Shown here: in pieces, positions 3,156 through 6,219 of the stretch | Layout: each line of letters begins with the position of its first letter | Position numbering within the stretch: position 1 is the first letter of the stretch | DNA from: an uncultured Candidatus Saccharibacteria bacterium | GTDB taxonomy: Bacteria; Patescibacteriota; Saccharimonadia; Saccharimonadales; Saccharimonadaceae | NCBI GenBank assembly: GCA_946185175.1 | Contig: CAMHIH010000042.1 | Location: 1 to 6,219 of the forward strand | Direction: 5' to 3' | Length of the DNA stretch: 6,219 nucleotides | Made by a program: the position numbers and the translations under genes | The notes under the pieces: generated by a model | Told to the model about the DNA's origin: nothing | The model's database searches: none | The model's input: only the letters and a program-made list of their open reading frames with translations

Positions 3156-4733
3156 ATGAATCGCATAGCAGCATATTTAAACAGATATATCGATGGCGTT
3201 GCATATAGTGCGCCAAGTATTTTGGAGAAATATGCGACTGACCGCTCGATTCTTAAATATCATCCGCGCATTGTTGCTATTCCAGCCAATACGCAGGATC
3301 TTTGTCGGCTTCTACGCTTTAGCTTTCAATTGACCAAAAAGAATATTTCACTTCCCGTGACTGTCCGGGGCGCCGCAAACAGCAAGACCGGCTCTGCTAT
3401 TGGTAATGGTTTACTTGTTTCGACCGAAAAACTAAACCGCATCCTAGAAATCGATGTAAGGCAACGACTTGCCAGGGTGCAATGCGGCGCAAGCTATCAT
3501 GATGTGCGTGAGGCATTGCGCAGCCACGGCCTCGATTTACCAATACAAGCAGATCCGAGCGAAACTATTGGCGGTATTATTGCGCGTGGCGCGCGCGGTT
3601 CGCTAAACGCGAAACCACTCGACATTTCCGATATGATTGAGCAACTTGAGTTTGTGCTATATGACGGCACGATTATTGAGTCGCAAAAACTGAACCCGAC
3701 TAAGGGTTTCAATAGTCGCAAACTAAAGGCGACCGAGAAAGAAATATATCGTAAGTTGGCGCCACTAATCAAAGCAAAGAAAGGCGTAGAACAGAACACT
3801 GATCATCGAGGCCTATATAACCTGGCAAAAGCCAGCGAAAAAAGCTTTAATTTGGCGGACTTGGTTTGTGGCTCAGAAGGTACTTTGGGCATAATATCTG
3901 AAGTTATTCTACGCTGCGAGGCGATCTATGATGAGCCAAATTATGTGGCTGTGTTGTGTCCGAACAATTCAAAGTTCATTGAAGTAGCAGGATTAATGCA
4001 TGAGTTAAAATTCAGCGATGTTGTGTTTTACGACACGGAGATTTTTAATGCAAAGGAATCGACTGGCAAAGATACGAGTTTCTTCCGTAGCGCTTCCGAC
4101 GATGGATTTTTAGTTGTTGCGCAGGCGAAGGATGATTCGAAGCGACTTCGTCGCAAGAAAGTCCATAAGTTGGCCAAAAAACTGCCGGACGGCCTAAAAC
4201 TAATCAAATCCGACGATAAGAATATCGCGGAGTTTGTTACATTAAATGAAAAACTGTCTGCATATTTGAATGACACTGGCAATACGCAGCACTTGCCACT
4301 CTTCGACGATGTTTATGTGCCTTCCGAAAAAATGAAGGAATATCTTGAGGGGGTCAATAAATTTGCCAAAGCACTCAATATGCCTTTAGCCCTTTACGGG
4401 AATCTTGACCACCAGCTTTTTACAATGCGGCCAGCCTTCAATCTTAATGAGTCTAATGATCGACGTAAGCTAATTAAGATGTTCCGCATCTATATTGATT
4501 TCCTTGACCAACTAGGCGCATCGCCGTGTGGCAATGCATCGAGCGGTCGGTTAATGGCGATGTTCTCGAATACTAAGCGCGACGCAAAGCAATTAGCGCT
4601 AGAGGCGGAAATCAAAAAAATCTTTGACCCCGCGGAAATCTTGAATCCGGGATTAAAACACGAAGCCGATGCCAAAGTTATACTGAAGCACTTCCGCACC
4701 AGCTATAACAAAGGCGTATCTTCAAAAGATTAG
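3156..4733 (+). CDS. FAD-binding oxidase, GlcD / D-lactate dehydrogenase type, divergent
   Basis: A 525-aa flavoprotein of the PCMH-type FAD-linked oxidase family, whose members oxidise 2-hydroxy acids such as D-lactate or glycolate. The FAD domain (about 35-260) has RGAANSKTGSA (71-81), the counterpart of the usual RGGGTSLSG loop, then DPSETIGG (133-140) and CGSEGTLGIISEVILR (238-253). The substrate/cap domain (about 260-500) has FDDVYVPSEKM (383-393) and ends with FDPAEILNPGL (490-500), typical of the family. Two motifs are altered. The usual HxGDGNxH is replaced around YGNLDHQLFTMRP (414-426), and SGEHGxG by PCGNASSGRL (457-466). The metal-binding histidines therefore seem lost, so substrate and activity are uncertain. 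There is no signal peptide or iron-sulfur domain. The ribosome site is weak. No terminator separates it from tig. Confidence 0.85.
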   Translation: MNRIAAYLNRYIDGVAYSAPSILEKYATDRSILKYHPRIVAIPANTQDLCRLLRFSFQLTKKNISLPVTVRGAANSKTGSAIGNGLLVSTEKLNRILEIDVRQRLARVQCGASYHDVREALRSHGLDLPIQADPSETIGGIIARGARGSLNAKPLDISDMIEQLEFVLYDGTIIESQKLNPTKGFNSRKLKATEKEIYRKLAPLIKAKKGVEQNTDHRGLYNLAKASEKSFNLADLVCGSEGTLGIISEVILRCEAIYDEPNYVAVLCPNNSKFIEVAGLMHELKFSDVVFYDTEIFNAKESTGKDTSFFRSASDDGFLVVAQAKDDSKRLRRKKVHKLAKKLPDGLKLIKSDDKNIAEFVTLNEKLSAYLNDTGNTQHLPLFDDVYVPSEKMKEYLEGVNKFAKALNMPLALYGNLDHQLFTMRPAFNLNESNDRRKLIKMFRIYIDFLDQLGASPCGNASSGRLMAMFSNTKRDAKQLALEAEIKKIFDPAEILNPGLKHEADAKVILKHFRTSYNKGVSSKD

Positions 4734-4742
4734 TGCTTTCGC

Positions 4743-4771
4743 TTTATATGCTATCTGTTTAATGCTATAAT
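4743..4771 (+). promoter_or_regulatory. Promoter of trigger factor, predicted leaderless
   Basis: TTTATA (4743-4748), a 17-bp spacer and a perfect TATAAT (4766-4771) preceded by TG. The -10 box ends 7 nt before the A of the tig ATG (4779), so the transcript should begin at or next to the start codon. No Shine-Dalgarno lies before that ATG. Confidence 0.8.
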
Positions 4772-4778
4772 TTTTAGC

Positions 4779-6152
4779 ATGATAAGCAGCAGTAACAAGA
4801 ATAATACTTCAGTCGAATTCACTGTGGCTTTTGACCAAGATGATTTCGAACCAGCTCGTTTGCAGGCGCTCGAACGTCTCGCTCGCAATGTTAAAATTCC
4901 TGGCTTCCGCAACGGCAAAGCGCCAGCTAATGTTGTTGAGCAGCATGTCGACCCGAACGAGCTCGCCAATATGATGCTCGACATTCTCGTCCGTCGCGCA
5001 ATTCCAAAAGTCTTTTCCGACGCAAAGGTAAACCCAATCTCTATTCCGCATGTTGAGGTTGTCAAATATATTCCTGGCGAATCGGCCGAGGTGCACATCA
5101 AGGCAGACATCATGCCCGAAGTGAAGCTTGCCGACTATAAGAACCTCAAGTCTAGCATCACCGAACCGGTTATCACTGAGGTTGATGTGGATGATGTTTT
5201 AAACCGTATTGCCGAAAATATGGCCGAAACAAAGGTTGTCAAACGCGAGGCGAAGAAGGGTGATGAGGTCATTATCGACTTCAAGGGTCTCAAAGATGGC
5301 GTCGCGTTCGATGGTGGTACCGCAAAAGACTATAAGCTAGTGCTCGGCTCTGGCCAGTTTATTCCTGGCTTCGAAGAAGCATTAGTGGGGCATGGCTCGG
5401 GGGACAAGTTTAATATCGATATTACTTTCCCAAAGAATTACGGCGTTGAAGATCTAGCCGGAAAACCTGTCGTTTTCGAAATCCTCATGAAGCAAGTTAA
5501 TGAGGTCGTAAAGCCAGCAATCGACGACGAATTGGCAAAAAAGACTGGCGGATTCGCCACGCTCAAAGAATTACGTGCCGACATTAAGCAGAATGTCGAA
5601 GCGCAGTCTAACCGCGAAGCCGAGAATCGTTACAAAGATGATCTTTTGAACGAGCTCGTCGATGGTTCCAAGACGGAAGCCCCAAGTGGTCTAGTGGATG
5701 AGCAGACCGAGCACATCAAGGAAGATATGATGCGCAATTTACAGGCTCGTGGCATGACGCTCGAAGATTACTTAAAACAGCACAACCAGCAAGAAGCGGA
5801 TTATACTGCCGAGGTACGTCAAGCTGCTGAACGTCGCGTAATTAGCAGTATTATTGTTCAAAAACTTTCCGAAGAACTCGAGATCGAAGTGAGTGATGCT
5901 GAGGTGGAGCAACAGGTTGCCGAAATGCGCCACGTCTACAAGAAAGACGAAAACGCAGTAAAACAACTCGAAAATCCAGAGGTTATTAACGGTATTCGCA
6001 ATCAAATGCGCATTAATGCCACAATGGATAAGTTGGTCGAGATCAATAAGCCTCACGCCAAAAAGGTTAAAACCAACAGCGAAAAGCCAAAGGCTGCAAA
6101 GAAAGCCACCAAGAAAACCACTACCAAGAAAGCTGATAGCAAGAAAAAATAA
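4779..6152 (+). CDS. tig: Trigger factor, ribosome-associated chaperone and prolyl isomerase
   Basis: A 457-aa trigger factor, which binds the ribosome near the peptide exit tunnel and assists folding of nascent chains. The N-terminal ribosome-binding domain (1-115) carries the signature GFRNGKAP (42-49), at the same distance from the start as in E. coli, which supports ATG 4779. The FKBP-type isomerase domain (about 158-240) shows GDEVIIDFKG, AFDGGTAKDYKLVLGSG and FIPGFEEALVG. The helical chaperone arms (about 245-425) include LEDYLKQHNQQEADY and EVEQQVAEM. A lysine/alanine/threonine-rich tail (about 428-457) extends beyond the usual end (E. coli is 432 aa) and is probably disordered and may contact RNA. 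The gene has its own promoter without a leader and a terminator directly after the stop. Neither clpP nor clpX, frequent neighbours, is in view. Confidence 0.96.
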   Translation: MISSSNKNNTSVEFTVAFDQDDFEPARLQALERLARNVKIPGFRNGKAPANVVEQHVDPNELANMMLDILVRRAIPKVFSDAKVNPISIPHVEVVKYIPGESAEVHIKADIMPEVKLADYKNLKSSITEPVITEVDVDDVLNRIAENMAETKVVKREAKKGDEVIIDFKGLKDGVAFDGGTAKDYKLVLGSGQFIPGFEEALVGHGSGDKFNIDITFPKNYGVEDLAGKPVVFEILMKQVNEVVKPAIDDELAKKTGGFATLKELRADIKQNVEAQSNREAENRYKDDLLNELVDGSKTEAPSGLVDEQTEHIKEDMMRNLQARGMTLEDYLKQHNQQEADYTAEVRQAAERRVISSIIVQKLSEELEIEVSDAEVEQQVAEMRHVYKKDENAVKQLENPEVINGIRNQMRINATMDKLVEINKPHAKKVKTNSEKPKAAKKATKKTTTKKADSKKK

Positions 6153-6178
6153 AAAGTAGCCCCCCGGCTATTTTTTAT
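6151..6178 (+). terminator. Intrinsic terminator after tig
   Basis: TAGCC (6157-6161), loop CCCC and GGCTA (6166-6170) are followed by T6. Flanking A and T runs extend the stem. The A run overlaps the TAA stop codon. The last 40 bases of the window show only a weak TATAAA and no gene. Confidence 0.85.
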
Positions 6179-6219
6179 TGGCCAAATGCCAATGATTGCC
6201 GTATTCGCACTTATAAACA

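Noticed and set aside
3497..3799. Minus-strand open frames within the FAD-oxidase gene (also 4028-4282 and 4490-4699)
   Set aside because: They are antisense shadows of a clearly coding frame and lack their own expression signals.
4751..6056. Minus-strand open frames within trigger factor (4751-5113, 4809-5096, 5772-6056)
   Set aside because: They are antisense to a confidently identified tig gene and show no family features.
1..6219. CRISPR array, rRNA, transposase or UGA recoding
   Set aside because: No regularly spaced repeats, rRNA segments or transposase/integrase motifs were seen, and all genes read through with the standard code.

Overview
This is a bacterial window of roughly mid-40s percent GC (estimated by eye). 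It has a conserved housekeeping part on the right, an accessory-looking part on the left, and a tRNA-Leu gene between them. All genes read with the standard bacterial code: stops are TAA or TAG, and no UGA recoding is needed. Compact genes, strong -10 boxes often preceded by TG, a leaderless-looking trigger factor gene with a lysine-rich tail, and a divergent FAD-linked oxidase suggest a candidate-phyla (Patescibacteria, possibly Saccharibacteria) genome. That is an impression from gene character and not proven. The two leftmost genes resemble families I associate with Firmicutes and their mobile elements, so lateral transfer is plausible.

Left part (1-2480, all clear genes on the minus strand). 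A DUF4417-family gene (284-982) overlaps by 17 bp a downstream gene that runs off the left edge (1-300). The latter starts MGSGYSNLY and carries a HGNPKxHPxVPHxH motif. Upstream lies about 770 bp (983-1750) without a convincing gene but with many perfect inverted repeats, a 13-bp direct repeat pair, and possible small RNA units. Next comes an unrecognised 193-codon gene (1751-2332) driven by a near-ideal promoter. Its last ~35 codons lie in a repeat-like, hairpin-rich cassette that holds an intrinsic terminator inside the reading frame.

Middle (2453-3088). tRNA-Leu(UAG), with encoded CCA, its own promoter and a terminator, reads leftward. Back to back with it, a 110-aa orphan gene reads rightward from its own promoter and ends at a clean terminator.

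Right part (3106-6178, plus strand). A 525-aa FAD-binding oxidase of the GlcD/D-lactate dehydrogenase type has a recognisable FAD-binding half but altered metal-site motifs in the C-terminal half. After a 45-bp gap holding a promoter comes trigger factor (tig), predicted to be translated from a leaderless mRNA, then an intrinsic terminator. Each gene here looks like its own transcription unit; nothing ties them into one pathway. The DUF4417 pair is the only clear functional couple. The arrangement fits an accessory island next to the 3' end of a tRNA gene, although no integrase is visible.
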